Of a stretch of DNA of 21,367 bases, positions 1-9,084 are shown piece after piece. The notes under the pieces are model-generated. The model did no database searches. It was not told the DNA's origin and saw only the letters and a list, made by a program, of their open reading frames with translations. Both the position numbers and the translations under genes were made by a program. Numbering within the stretch: position 1 is the first letter of the stretch; every line of letters starts with the position of its first letter. The DNA comes from Hypsibius dujardini (Eukaryota; Tardigrada; Eutardigrada; Parachela; Hypsibiidae), in the NCBI GenBank assembly GCA_001579985.1, contig LRSR01013258.1, positions 1-21,367 on the forward strand. The letters are read 5' to 3'.

Positions 1-684
1 AGAAGCAATGTTGATTTTTTTGTTGAGTGAGAGTGAGACGGCAAAATACGTGGCAAAAGGTTCTTTAAATCGGCTCATCCGCCGTGTCATGTGATGTGTT
101 GGTCGTTATAACTTCCAGCACGTGGGTGCAACACATTACGGACTGAAATGGCTAATCAGTACTTTGTCCAGGCAAAATGCGCGGCCAATTCGCTTGCAAT
201 CCTAAGGCGGGCAGGAAATTCCCACCGGGTATATTCTATGAAGGTACTTATTATGGCAATTCTCTGCCTATTTGTGAATAAATATACTTTCAAAATTTAA
301 TCAAAAAAGATTAAAATCTATATTTTGGATTTTCTAGTTTGTTTTCTCATACAGGAAACATGTCTAATTTGCAAGTATGGTGGTTGACTGGAGACGTAGG
401 AAAACAAAAACGCAGTAAATTTCCACCAATTACTATACACAGGGGGCTCGGGGATTGAAACCTGAGTCATGTATGGGCTATCAAGCTCATCCGTAAATAA
501 CGACCAGGTCTCTACAAGCAGCACGCGATGCACAAATAAAAAGACTCAGACACGGGATGATCGCTCACTCCCACACACACACATCGATCCAGCAGCAGCT
601 GCTGTTCTTATATTCCACCCTGAAATTTCCAACTGCACTTTAGAGTTGGTTTTCCCTTCCCATTTCTGATATCCTTCCCACACC
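1..684. other. Upstream region of ATP6AP2; no gene recognised
   Basis: I find no supportable coding exon or RNA gene here. Reading frames on both strands are short and have no recognisable domain. The stretch should contain the promoter and 5' UTR of the ATP6AP2 gene that starts at 685. Two E-box-like sites lie near the left end: TCATGTGA at 87-94 and CACGTG at 119-124. About 30 bp before the start codon the sequence is pyrimidine-rich. Confidence 0.5.
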
Positions 685-1631
685 ATGGAGTCACGGGGAT
701 TCCTGGTGCTGTGCTTAGCAGCAGCAGCATCGCTCGTCCACTGTCGGGAGAGCACCGTCAGCAGCGACATTCGCGATTACATCGGACTCGGGAGCAGCGC
801 CTCTTCTTCCAGTGCCCGACCAGAAACGGTCTTTGTTTTCCTCACTGCCAATGAATCCGGCAGCGCCACGGGCGGGATAAATGATGGCGATCTGTTGGCG
901 GTCGCGGGAGACCTGGAGCAGCGTGATCCGCATGCCATTTTCGCCCACTACAACGGCGACAGTTTAATCACATCTCACGCTTCCCTGTTCGACGATCTGG
1001 ACAACGTGGTGGGTGATGCGAGTTTCACGGCGGTTTTGGAGCGCGTGAAGGGCCATCAGAAGAGGGGCACCCTGGCGGATTTGGTGGTGTTACAAGGCTT
1101 CCCTGACAGTTTGCAGGTGAGTTCATTGAATGATTGGTGGATTGTCGATCAATTGTTTTTACTCTGTACTGTACGATTGATTGATGATTTTTTACTGATC
1201 AAGAAATTAGTGTATTTGATTGAGTCCTCGTTTGATTGACGGATTGACCTGAACTATTTTCATGCCTCTAATCTCAAATCTAAATGGAATGATTCTGACC
1301 GGCGCTTTCGTTGCAGACGGAAATTTCTCAGCTCTGTGACTCTACCAAGAAATGCAAAGTCGTCAGTGCCTATCTCAATGACAACACCAACCACGCTCGA
1401 TTCCGTCGAGCGGATCCAGTGACCACTCCCGCGCCAACACCTCTCGGCCCGAAGGACCGCGCGAATATTCCCTATGATTCGGTTGCGGCTTTCCATTTGC
1501 TCTTCTGGACGTCCTTGGCGATTGCGTTGACGGTGTGGGGCACCGCATACGGCATGTGGCATATGGATCCGGGGCGTGACAGCATCATCTACCGCATGAC
1601 ATCCGCACAGAAATTCAAGAAGGACAAATAA
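685..1631 (+). CDS. ATP6AP2: Renin receptor / V-ATPase accessory protein 2 (ATP6AP2), 2 exons, 248 aa
   Basis: The exons are 685-1116 and 1317-1631, joined in phase 0 across a 200-bp GT-AG intron. The C-terminus is diagnostic. A single membrane segment (about residues 200-225) is followed by a short cytosolic tail containing HMDPGRDSIIYRMT, close to the MDPGYDSIIYRMT of animal renin receptors. Residues 1-20 form a signal peptide (MESRGFLVLCLAAAASLVHC). The luminal part is poorly conserved and short: 248 aa in total against about 350 in human. An RFRR site at 172-175 sits about 25 residues before the membrane, where the human protein is cut by furin-like or site-1 proteases. The tail ends KKDK, fitting a KKxx ER-retrieval signal. 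In the family the protein assists assembly of the V-ATPase proton channel in the ER and Golgi. Identity is secure from the C-terminus; the luminal domain gives little support. Confidence 0.92.
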
Positions 1632-1632
1632 A
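1627..1632 (+). promoter_or_regulatory. AATAAA overlapping the ATP6AP2 stop codon
   Basis: The last codons read AAA TAA A, so a canonical polyadenylation hexamer is built over the stop codon. A GT-rich stretch follows at about 1670-1710. If used, the 3' UTR would be only tens of bases long. A second AATAAA at 1907-1912 is the alternative. Confidence 0.35.
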
Positions 1633-2295
1633 AGCAGTTCACTACGGGGGAAACAACGGGAAGAAATTGAAGTGTGATATTAATTGTCCTTGTTTTTGTC
1701 TTTTGCGTTTTCGTTTTACCGTTCTCACTTTTTTGCTGGTTCCGACTCACAAGCAAAATACAAACCATTCCAGGCTGCTGACATATAACTTGAATGATCA
1801 TTTTCGCATGTTTATTTATTAGTGATCCGTTTCAGATAGGCCGGTAACCGATTTACATGTAATGCTGATAAAATCGTAAAAAAACTTATAAAAAATCAGT
1901 TTATTAAATAAAACAACTCAAGACCGTAACACTGAGAATGAATGTGCTGGAAGGAAATGGAAAACGGAGGTAGCCAATCCATCAATCAAGCCGTGGATTA
2001 GCAATGGCACAAGGGCAATCATTCAACCGACAAAAAGAATAGAAATGCTGCCTAATGCAACCTTAACCATAAACAAAATCTTTGGAAGCTGAGGTTGGGA
2101 TGATCCATCCATTCATTACTTAAGTAACACGACAAAAATGGCATTGCCTGTCGCATCTCATCAGTTGATTGATTGATTGATGGATTGATTCATGATTGAT
2201 TGACCGTTCGCATCTCATTGATTGATTGATGGATTGACTAGCATTCACAGTGAGATTCCAGAGGGTGACACTGACAGATAAACAAATTCCCATCG
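1632..2295. other. Convergent 3' UTR / intergenic space between ATP6AP2 and BRK1
   Basis: No coding exon is supportable. A plus-strand AATAAA lies at 1907-1912. TTTATTTATT at 1811-1820 gives overlapping AATAAA hexamers on the minus strand for BRK1. If both distal signals are used, the 3' ends of the two convergent transcripts overlap by about 100 bp. The right part carries an imperfect GATT-type repeat. Confidence 0.45.
2151..2238. repeat. Imperfect (GATT)n repeat with a larger internal duplication
   Basis: Runs of TTGATTGATTGAT alternate with TGGATTGA. The phrase TCGCATCTCAT occurs twice (from 2151 and 2208), each time just before a GATT run. This suggests that a unit of about 57 bp was duplicated and then diverged. 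It lies in the presumed BRK1 3' UTR. Confidence 0.6.
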
Positions 2296-2712
2296 TCACT
2301 GCAGTGTCTCTCCCTTTGTGACCTGGAAAGTTAAATTTCAATCAAACACTTTTCTATTATTAACAAAACATACCAATTCCAGCCAGCAAAGAATGACAAT
2401 ACAAAAAATACCATTGCTTCGAGGACGTCAACTTGTCTTTCCAAAACTGTCAGTCGTTCATTAACCAAAGACAGTTTTTCACGGCAGGTCACGTCTGGAA
2501 AAGACATAAAAAGTACATGCATGTCCTGATGGAATAGCAAAAATAAATCAAGACCTACCGAAATGATTGAGGAAATCGGTCATTTTCTTGACGGACGCCG
2601 TGACAATCTCAATAAGTTCCCTGTTGGCCCAGTCCTGCTGGACGTTCTTCTGGTGTTCCGGGACGCCGCCCTGCGTCAGTGGCCGCATGCTGCCGAAACC
2701 GTATTGCGACAT
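2296..2712 (-). CDS. BRK1: BRICK1 (HSPC300), SCAR/WAVE complex subunit, 3 exons, 87 aa
   Basis: The exons, in order of translation, are 2712-2559, 2494-2412 and 2322-2296, with introns of 64 and 89 bp. The phases are 1 and 0. The product contains [19 protein letters not shown], then [13 protein letters not shown], a leucine-heptad stretch [17 protein letters not shown], and ends VTKGETLQ. Animal BRK1 proteins end (R)VTKGETL-, and the DWANRExIEI block is diagnostic. BRK1 is the smallest subunit of the pentameric WAVE regulatory complex, which activates Arp2/3-driven actin branching; it forms a helix that trimerises with WAVE and Abi. The last coding exon is only 27 bp including the stop. The N-terminus ([16 protein letters not shown]) is longer than in human (75 aa). 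Translation from Met9 would give 79 aa. An AG at 2737-2736 could be a 5' UTR splice acceptor. Confidence 0.93.
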
Positions 2713-3034
2713 TAAGGCGAAGTTGAAAGATATAGCTGAGGATAAAAAGCAATCTGGAATGACCTCACACCATGAGATGAACAATAAAAAAACAAGTGCC
2801 TGCCTGATATCTAAGTGATAAACTGTCATCAAAGGGCGCCTGGACAGGACAGACTACTGTTGATCCATTGATTGACACTTGCACTCACAAGGGAAGCGAA
2901 CGGTAGTTGACTCGCCGATCTGTCTGAATTTTTTTTTTCAAATAGTGGACTAAATTAATAGATTTTAGCAAAAAATTTCATCTGCAAACGAGCTCTGGTT
3001 TGAGGGAGAGAAAATTCGGAAGTTCCCCGATGGC
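2713..3034. other. BRK1 upstream region; nothing coding seen
   Basis: This should hold the BRK1 promoter and 5' UTR. It ends where the foldback element begins. I see no domain-bearing open frame and no RNA gene. Confidence 0.4.
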
Positions 3035-3502
3035 TCCGCGGGTTTCCTATTCAATTCAACCGTTGATTGTTTGATTTATGCTCTATCAAAATTCAATTTA
3101 ATTTTTTTACCACTCTAACCCACACAAACGTCGTTTTTTGAAAACGTTCAATTCAAAGATTTTTAACACTCTTCCACTCCAAATCTGATTTGAAATCGAT
3201 TGACATTAGCAGAATCTTTTTTGAATGACAGGGGGCGGAACTATGGATCATTTCTGCAACGTCACTCGGAAGCCTGGATTGAAACTAGCCCATAACTCCG
3301 CCCTCTGGCATCTAAAAACGATTCTGCTGATGTCAATCGATTTCAAATCGAATTTTGGAGTGGAAGAGTGTTAAAAATCTTTGAATCGAACGTTTTCAAA
3401 AAACGACGTTTGTGTGGGTTAGAGTGGTAAAAAAATTTAATTGAATTTTGCTAGAGCATAAATCAAACAATCAACGGTTGAATTGAATGGGAAACCCGCG
3501 GA
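3035..3502. mobile_element. 468-bp foldback element with ~212-bp inverted arms
   Basis: The arms 3035-3246 and 3290-3502 are near-perfect inverted complements, with roughly a dozen differences and one 1-base indel. They are separated by a 43-bp spacer. The outer ends read TCCGCGGGTTTCC and its complement. There is no coding capacity, so this is a MITE-like or foldback element that would depend on a transposase elsewhere. I see no clear target-site duplication: the flanks are GATGGC on the left and TGTGCA on the right. The superfamily is therefore open. Each arm contains TGATTGTTTGATT and a GGGGGCGGA-type inner end. The transcript of either strand would form a long hairpin. Confidence 0.85.
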
Positions 3503-3940
3503 TGTGCAATAATACCAATGTAAATTAACTGTAGTATAAACTCTTGTACACCGAAACAGCTGTAGAGAACTGACGAAGAAGATCCGACACCTAACACACG
3601 TGGTCCAAAAGATCTGGAAACAGCCCGAAGAGATTAGAAAACACAACACCGGAAACAGACAAGCAGCATGACGACATGGCGTTGTGGTAAAATTAAAAAC
3701 AGTTCGCATTACAAACAGCCGGCAGGAATACGTGAGGGATAAAAAGAATCTCAGAGGTACAAAAGTCCGCGTGCGTCTCCCGTCTACTCCGGCACAACGG
3801 CAGCGCACGTAACACCTTCTCTTGCGAAAGAAGAAGGAAATTCTGCAGTTGTTCCTTGATAAACGCCAAACGGACGAGCGGAGAGGTCCAAGATCCTTAC
3901 TGTGAGTATGTTGTACAACTTGCTCGCACGTGCAACTTCA
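3503..3940. other. Probable STIMATE 3' UTR; no gene seen
   Basis: This lies directly downstream of the STIMATE stop codon (3943-3941, minus strand). A minus-strand open frame of about 120 codons runs from 3808 into the foldback arm, but it has no recognisable domain and is probably fortuitous. No minus-strand AATAAA is visible in this stretch. Confidence 0.4.
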
Positions 3941-5310
3941 TCAAGTCACCGGATGGAAAACCGCATCCGAGTCATCGGAAATGTGCGATCGCGGGCGCAA
4001 CAACGGCGCGTCGTCATCCGTCTCGGAATACTGCTGCACACCGGACGGCCCGGCTTGGCTGTGGTCGGGATGATAGAGATCGCTCGTGACAATGACCGTG
4101 TCCCCGCTAATACTGTCTGTGTCCGTCTTCTTCTTCGGACGCATCAGCAAGTTGTCGATCACCCAAAACACGATGACCTGTTCAGAAGGGAGAGTGAAAA
4201 TGTACAACACCTACGGCAGTCCTCGCGATCCTGAAAATGTTGGTACACCTACGTTTACTACAAAGGGGACGATTAGGAGGACAACTGCAACCTCCAGTTT
4301 GGGATTGACGTGCGGCCATATCACAAGATTCTGCATGGGCTTCCAGATGGAAACCATAAAGGACGCTGTGATGCATTTCTCCACCGTGGATACGGCACAG
4401 TAAACAAAGACCTGGCCGACCCAGGCCTTGAAGCGCGACCAGTATCCGGCCGAACCTGAACAGCAAACATAGGTATTGGTAAAAATATTTGCGGCAAACC
4501 AGATGGAATATGAATTTCCTCTCAACACGAAAGAATGCTGGCGAAACTAACGACTAACAAATCAGACCCAATAGCTAAGACAGAAATATTAAAAATGGTA
4601 CACAGACAACAGCAGGTGATCAGGCAGGTACGAAACTGATGGAGATCGAAATACTTGCAAATAAGCAGACGATGAGCAGATATAAAGATGAGGTAGACGA
4701 TTGAAACAGATAGTCGAACAGACAGACATACAGAGATAGATACAAAGGAACAGACAGGCAAGCAGCCAAACAAACTGACAGAAAGAGAAACAGACGGACC
4801 GACCGTCAAATCTGTGCCTTACCATATTCTCCAGACCGCAATATCGTCCAACCGAATCGGACAATGATGTAATTGCTGAATCGCAGTCCGAGAATGATAA
4901 TAACCACACCGACCGTCGAATCCAGCAAGAAATTAATGAAATACCTAAAACAAAACTTCTTTCCTACCAAACGCCTCAAGCTACTGACAAAACTAAACAT
5001 GTCTGCAAGATGATGCTATCTTAACTGACCAGCTGCATGGGTCTCCCTTGGCGAACTCCGAGATAAGAAGGTTCCCGAAGTGGGTCACGAATGACGCGAT
5101 AATTTGTTTCGAAGTGTCGAAAGACCTGTTGGGGAGGGGAGCGAATAACGAGGGAGCAATTAGATCACGTTCGATGCATCACCACCAACGTGCATAGGTA
5201 TCGTATTATCGCTACATTTCCATTAGGAAATCGTGACGACAATCTCCATGAGGATACTGAACGACCGAGACAGACAGACAGACAGGCAGACAGACAGGCA
5301 GACAGACAGC

Positions 5311-5389
<79 letters not shown>

Positions 5390-6233
5390 GACAGACAGGT
5401 TATGCAAACACAAAGGGCCATGACCAACTTTAAAAAATCTCGTTTTTACCACTTGAACAATTTCATAAACAGCCAGAAAAAAATAGATAAAATAACCCTA
5501 AATGATTCAAAGTTAAATTTCTAACTAGCTACAATTAATACCCAAACAGAATATTCACGGGAGGGGAGGTAAAAATCTGGTCACAAACGAAAACAAGAAA
5601 ATCAAGCAGGACGGCAGCGGCATCAATTCATCAATCAATCGACACAGTTTATCATGAATTAATCTACCCTGTAAAATTCAATCAATGCATATTAAGTGTT
5701 GGATTTTTGACTTGCAACAAGGATGGAAAAATGTATTTAAACGCATTAATTGCAAGGGAAGAGCTTAATCACAGCTAATCTTGCCTCGCACAGCTGATAG
5801 TGACAACAGAAGAAGGTTCAATGTGTCTGTCGGGCTTTCACTTACCAAACAAGCCACGGTCGACGCGTCGCTCTTGCCTCGCAATATCGTTTAACTGCAA
5901 AAGGTAAAGGAATAAATCTAAACTCGATTCAATGCCGTTTCATTCGATTTCCCCAACAGATTTCCCCAACAAATTTCCCCAACAAATTTGTGAAACTAAG
6001 AAAGAGGGCAACCAATTCAAAGCAGCTGATCGATCAATCAATTGCTGGTTCACATGCGACAGTCTCCTCTTCCCCCGCTTACTAATCAAAAAGGCAAACG
6101 CGATGCCACCCAGGGCAAGTTGGATGAGGAATCCAAAGGTGTCGGTCAGCGCACCGGGATTGCAGTGGATGTCAGCGGGGGTCAGCGGTGTCAGAGTGGT
6201 GTTATCGTCAGGATCCACAAAAAATTTGAACAT
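3941..6233 (-). CDS. STIMATE: STIMATE / TMEM110, ER multipass regulator of STIM1, 6 exons, 285 aa
   Basis: The exons are 6233-6083, 5894-5846, 5125-5030, 4944-4823, 4455-4253 and 4177-3941; introns are 188, 720, 85, 367 and 75 bp. Joined, they give 285 aa (human 294). Family landmarks appear in order: CNPGALTDTFGFLIQ (24-38), IKRYCEARATRRPWLVW (51-67), DTSKQII (70-76), FINFLLDSTVGV (about 102-113), SGEYG (136-140), KAWVGQVFVY, LKVAVVLLIVPF-type block reading LEVAVVLLIVPFVVN (193-207), and FWVIDNLLMR (about 211-220). About five membrane segments are expected. The tail is polar and acidic, with an acidic-dileucine-like DDAPLL. In animals STIMATE sits in ER-plasma membrane junctions and promotes STIM1 activation and store-operated calcium entry. 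The 49-bp exon 2 is supported by phase and homology. The start has a reasonable GCC-ATG context. Confidence 0.93.
4717..4806. repeat. Degenerate GACA/CAGA-type repeat in STIMATE intron 4
   Basis: Scattered GACAGACA, AGATAGATA and GACCGACCG units look like a decayed relative of the long (GACA)n tract in intron 2 of the same gene. Confidence 0.5.
5267..5399. repeat. 133-bp (GACA)n microsatellite in STIMATE intron 2
   Basis: The tract has roughly 33 units, nearly pure. There are GGCA interruptions in the left third, one missing base at AGCAGACA, and one GAGACA near the right end. On the transcribed sense strand it reads (TGTC)n. It opens long frames on both strands (polar QTDR-type on plus, CLSV-type on minus) that are not genes. 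Length variation between individuals is expected. Confidence 0.97.
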
Positions 6234-6735
6234 GGCTGCGCGAGTGTTGCCCGTGAAAATTTGATTATCTAATGAAGTCCATCCACGTCTGCATTGTCAG
6301 CTGAGAAGAAGACAACACGCATGGCCTCGGGGCTGATCAGGCTTCTTCATATGCCAAAACCGCGGCGGAGATGAGTATGATCTAAAGCAGCAAATGAGAA
6401 ATATACAGAAAAAAGAAGGGAGAAAAACAACCGAGAAAAAACGAATGAATCCAGTTGTTATTACAGCAACAGCAAGTCAGCATGCAAATGCAAGTCAGCA
6501 TGTAATTGCAAACTGTGGTCGTGCGTGGTGTTGGTGGTGAATGCGGGTGCAGTGGAGCTCGAGTCGCGTGTTTGCGTTTGCCCTTCATCGACTGATTAAC
6601 AACACTAAACACACCCACCGTATGACCTCACAGAGGGCGCTATATCGCACCGTCCGAACGCCGTATAACAAACTACTGGGAACTCTTTCCCATCTGATAC
6701 AACCGGATAATTATGTCTGAGTGCGTGATGACTGA

Positions 6736-6743
6736 TGACGTCA
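6736..6743. promoter_or_regulatory. Consensus CRE palindrome TGACGTCA
   Basis: This is the full 8-bp cAMP-response element bound by CREB/ATF bZIP factors. It lies about 500 bp upstream of the STIMATE start codon, within ATGACTGATGACGTCAT, where a TGACT half-site precedes it. Presence is certain; function is inferred. Confidence 0.45.
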
Positions 6744-6891
6744 TACAACAAAAGTTGCGCAGCTAAACTCTAAACACCACGGATAATACTCTTGTCCACT
6801 CTCTCTCCAGCTGATCCTATTAAGTATCCTGGTTGCGATCTTTAAATCCAACGCTCTCCGGGACCTTTCTCCTCATTAAGAAATGTACTGC

Positions 6892-7236
6892 TTAGTACTT
6901 CGTACTACAAACCAGGCGGTCGTTCGAGTTTCTGGACACACCGTCATCGCGATCGCCGCAAAGACCATTGGACTTCACCGGCAGCTTTTCGCAAAACCTC
7001 CAAATCCACGTTTTCTGGAGGAGATTTTGCCAGGTCTGAGGCACATATTCAAGAATTGCGGACACCTTGCCGGCATATTGCGATTGGGGAGAGCAGATCC
7101 GGTATGATTTCAGGAGGAACTCTCGATCTTCCCTGCCGTCTTCCGTTTTGTCCGCCTGGGCACATTCAGACAAATCTTGAAAACTTTGTAAAAGCTCAAC
7201 AGTAACAGATCTCGGTTTCAGTCGCTGCCATCAAAC
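6892..7236 (-). other. Unassigned open frame, possible coding exon
   Basis: An uninterrupted minus-strand frame runs from about 7236 to a TAA just below 6892, about 113 codons. Its composition is protein-like: SYRICSPQSQYAGK and ILEYVPQTWQNLL, with mixed charged and aromatic residues. It has no upstream in-frame ATG; GATGGCAG just before it could be a splice acceptor. An opposite-strand frame from an ATG at 6883 (74 aa) overlaps it and is equally anonymous. I recognise neither product. It may be a small gene between STIMATE and the Rab, or chance. Confidence 0.2.
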
Positions 7237-7483
7237 GGTCGGAGGTCGGATATCAATCGTATACTGTGTCGTATCAGAGAAAACGCGACAGGCGCAACGC
7301 GAAACAATCAAACGCCCAATTCCACGCTCTGGATCACCGTGACAGCACAGGTCTCACAGTGATTTCGAATAGAACCGAGAAATGGAAAATTGGACTCGAA
7401 AGATAAAAACATGTCAGAGAGGTTAATCGAAATGCTTGTAAAAGTCATCCATCCACGCATAAGGGGAGAGAGTGTGTACTGGT

Positions 7484-8416
7484 TCAGCAACACTTGGAAT
7501 CGACCTTGTCGCCTTGCTGCTTGCTACGATAGTCGAAATTTATCCGACCGGACGGACTCGAGTCTTCTAAGGCGTTACTTCCAAACTTGTGCATAAGATC
7601 CTTGGCCAGCGTCTCAAAGACCGAATCGACATTGGTATTGTCCTTTGCGCTGCACTCGAGGAATGCCAGCATGTTGTGGCCGTCCGCCAACGCCTCCGAT
7701 TCGTTCTTCGGCACCTCCCGTTGGGAATCCAGATCGCATTTGCACCCTGAAAAATGTCATGCACAAACGGTTCAGTGAAAAAAACAATCTTGTCCCTCAT
7801 TTTGTCTGTTTCTCATTTTGTCTGTCCCTCATTTTGTCTGTCAATGTGGTTCGTCATCGTCAATGTTCCCTGTCTGTTTGTGAACATTTCCGTTGATCGA
7901 CGGCTCCTCATTCGGGCTCACCAACGAGAACTTGTGATACTCCCGGTCCTGCGTATCTCAACACGTCCTCACACCAGTGGTTCACATTGAGGAATGTCTC
8001 TCGTTTCGTGATATCGTACGCGACAATGACTCCATTAGCTGACCGATAATAGGACTGCGTTATGGTACGGAACCGTTCTTGCCCGGCAGTGTCCCAAATC
8101 TGAAGCTGCAATGTGATAAGCAAGAAAGCAAATTAGCAACCCAGCCACATGCACACAGACAGCCAAGCAGATAGACAGCCAAGCAGACAGACAGGAGGGC
8201 CCGCAAAAACACACGCGATCCATGACATACTTTGATTCGCTTTTTATCGATCACCAACGTCTTCATCGTGAAATCGACACCGATCGTGGAACCTTGTCGT
8301 TCGACATAATTTCCACTCTTAAAGCGCTGAACAATGCAGGTCTTTCCGATTCCGGCGTCGCCAATCAGGACCACTTTGAAAAGGAAATCAAACTTCTCGT
8401 CCGGTTCAAAGGCCAT
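7484..8416 (-). CDS. RAB43: RAB43/RAB19-type small GTPase, 3 exons, 210 aa
   Basis: The exons are 8416-8231, 8105-7922 and 7746-7484, with introns of 125 and 175 bp. The product is 210 aa (human RAB43 212). Motifs in order: P-loop GDAGIGKT (19-26), switch [12 protein letters not shown] (39-49) as in RAB43/RAB19, [26 protein letters not shown] for G5, and a C-terminal DSKCC for dual geranylgeranylation. The family acts in ER-Golgi and retrograde/endosomal transport. The G4 motif, normally NKxD, reads CKCD at 125-128. It spans the exon 2-3 junction region, where G124 is split by the intron. No alternative AG near the acceptor restores Asn. An AG at 8430-8429, 12 bp before the ATG, looks like a 5' UTR splice acceptor. 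Family assignment is firm; the RAB43 versus RAB19 label is less so. Confidence 0.9.
7796..7843. repeat. Three tandem 16-bp units in Rab intron 2
   Basis: CTCATTTTGTCTGT plus two variable bases occurs three times in a row (7796, 7812, 7828). It lies entirely within intron 7747-7921, in a stretch that is pyrimidine-rich on the plus strand. Confidence 0.85.
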
Positions 8417-9030
8417 GTTTGTGGAAGCCTGAAAAAAGTGCACACCCTCAGTTAGATGCCGTTTTCTCCAAGTGCCGTCTCGGAATCAATGTTGACGATT
8501 GCAGGATAGATGGAAAATTCGGTCCGCAAAACCGCACATCGTATCAGCGAAAATCACACTGTCCACAACATGCATGAAGCGGTTCACTTCAATGAGCGAG
8601 TCAGTCGATCAGTTAATTGCTGTATTTTCGCGTTACACAGGGACAGTCGTACTGGAGTGGAACGTGTGCACGGCTGCGTTGGCACCGTACACACAGCACA
8701 AGCGCCCCGTGGCCGATTAAACGTTCCACAGCTCGTACCCTGTCCCTGTCTAACGCGACCGTACAGTAACGCTATCCTAAAGAGCGGGAGCCTTGAGATG
8801 ATTAGTCTTTTATACGAATAAGCAGTCTCTCCGCTATTATTTTTTATAAATATCTCTAGCGTGAAATAATGTTATGCCGCATCAAATTGGATTGATCGGT
8901 AGATGCACTGATAAGCGTACGGTCACGACGTGCCTATGGAGATGTAAAAAAGTCCTACTACTTCTCTACTTCTCTAGTGATTAAATCATAATGCAAATAC
9001 CTGCAAACAAGCTGCTTTCAGGGAAAAAAA

Positions 9031-9084
9031 TTCTCACTGTAAGATATCTTTAACAAGTTCTCACTATAAGGTATCTTTACAAAG
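9031..9084. repeat. 27-bp tandem duplication
   Basis: TTCTCACTGTAAGATATCTT plus seven bases at 9031-9057 is followed directly by a copy at 9058-9084, with four differences. Confidence 0.8.

Larger units (their letters stand above)
6234..7483. other. Spacer between RAB43-like 3' end and STIMATE start
   Basis: This should hold the STIMATE promoter and 5' UTR (left part) and the Rab 3' UTR (right part). A consensus CRE palindrome at 6736-6743 and an unassigned minus-strand open frame near 6892-7236 are listed separately. No other domain or RNA gene is visible. Confidence 0.4.

Noticed and set aside
5165-5452. Long overlapping frames on both strands made of QTDR or CLSV repeats
   Set aside because: They are translations of the (GACA)n microsatellite in a STIMATE intron.
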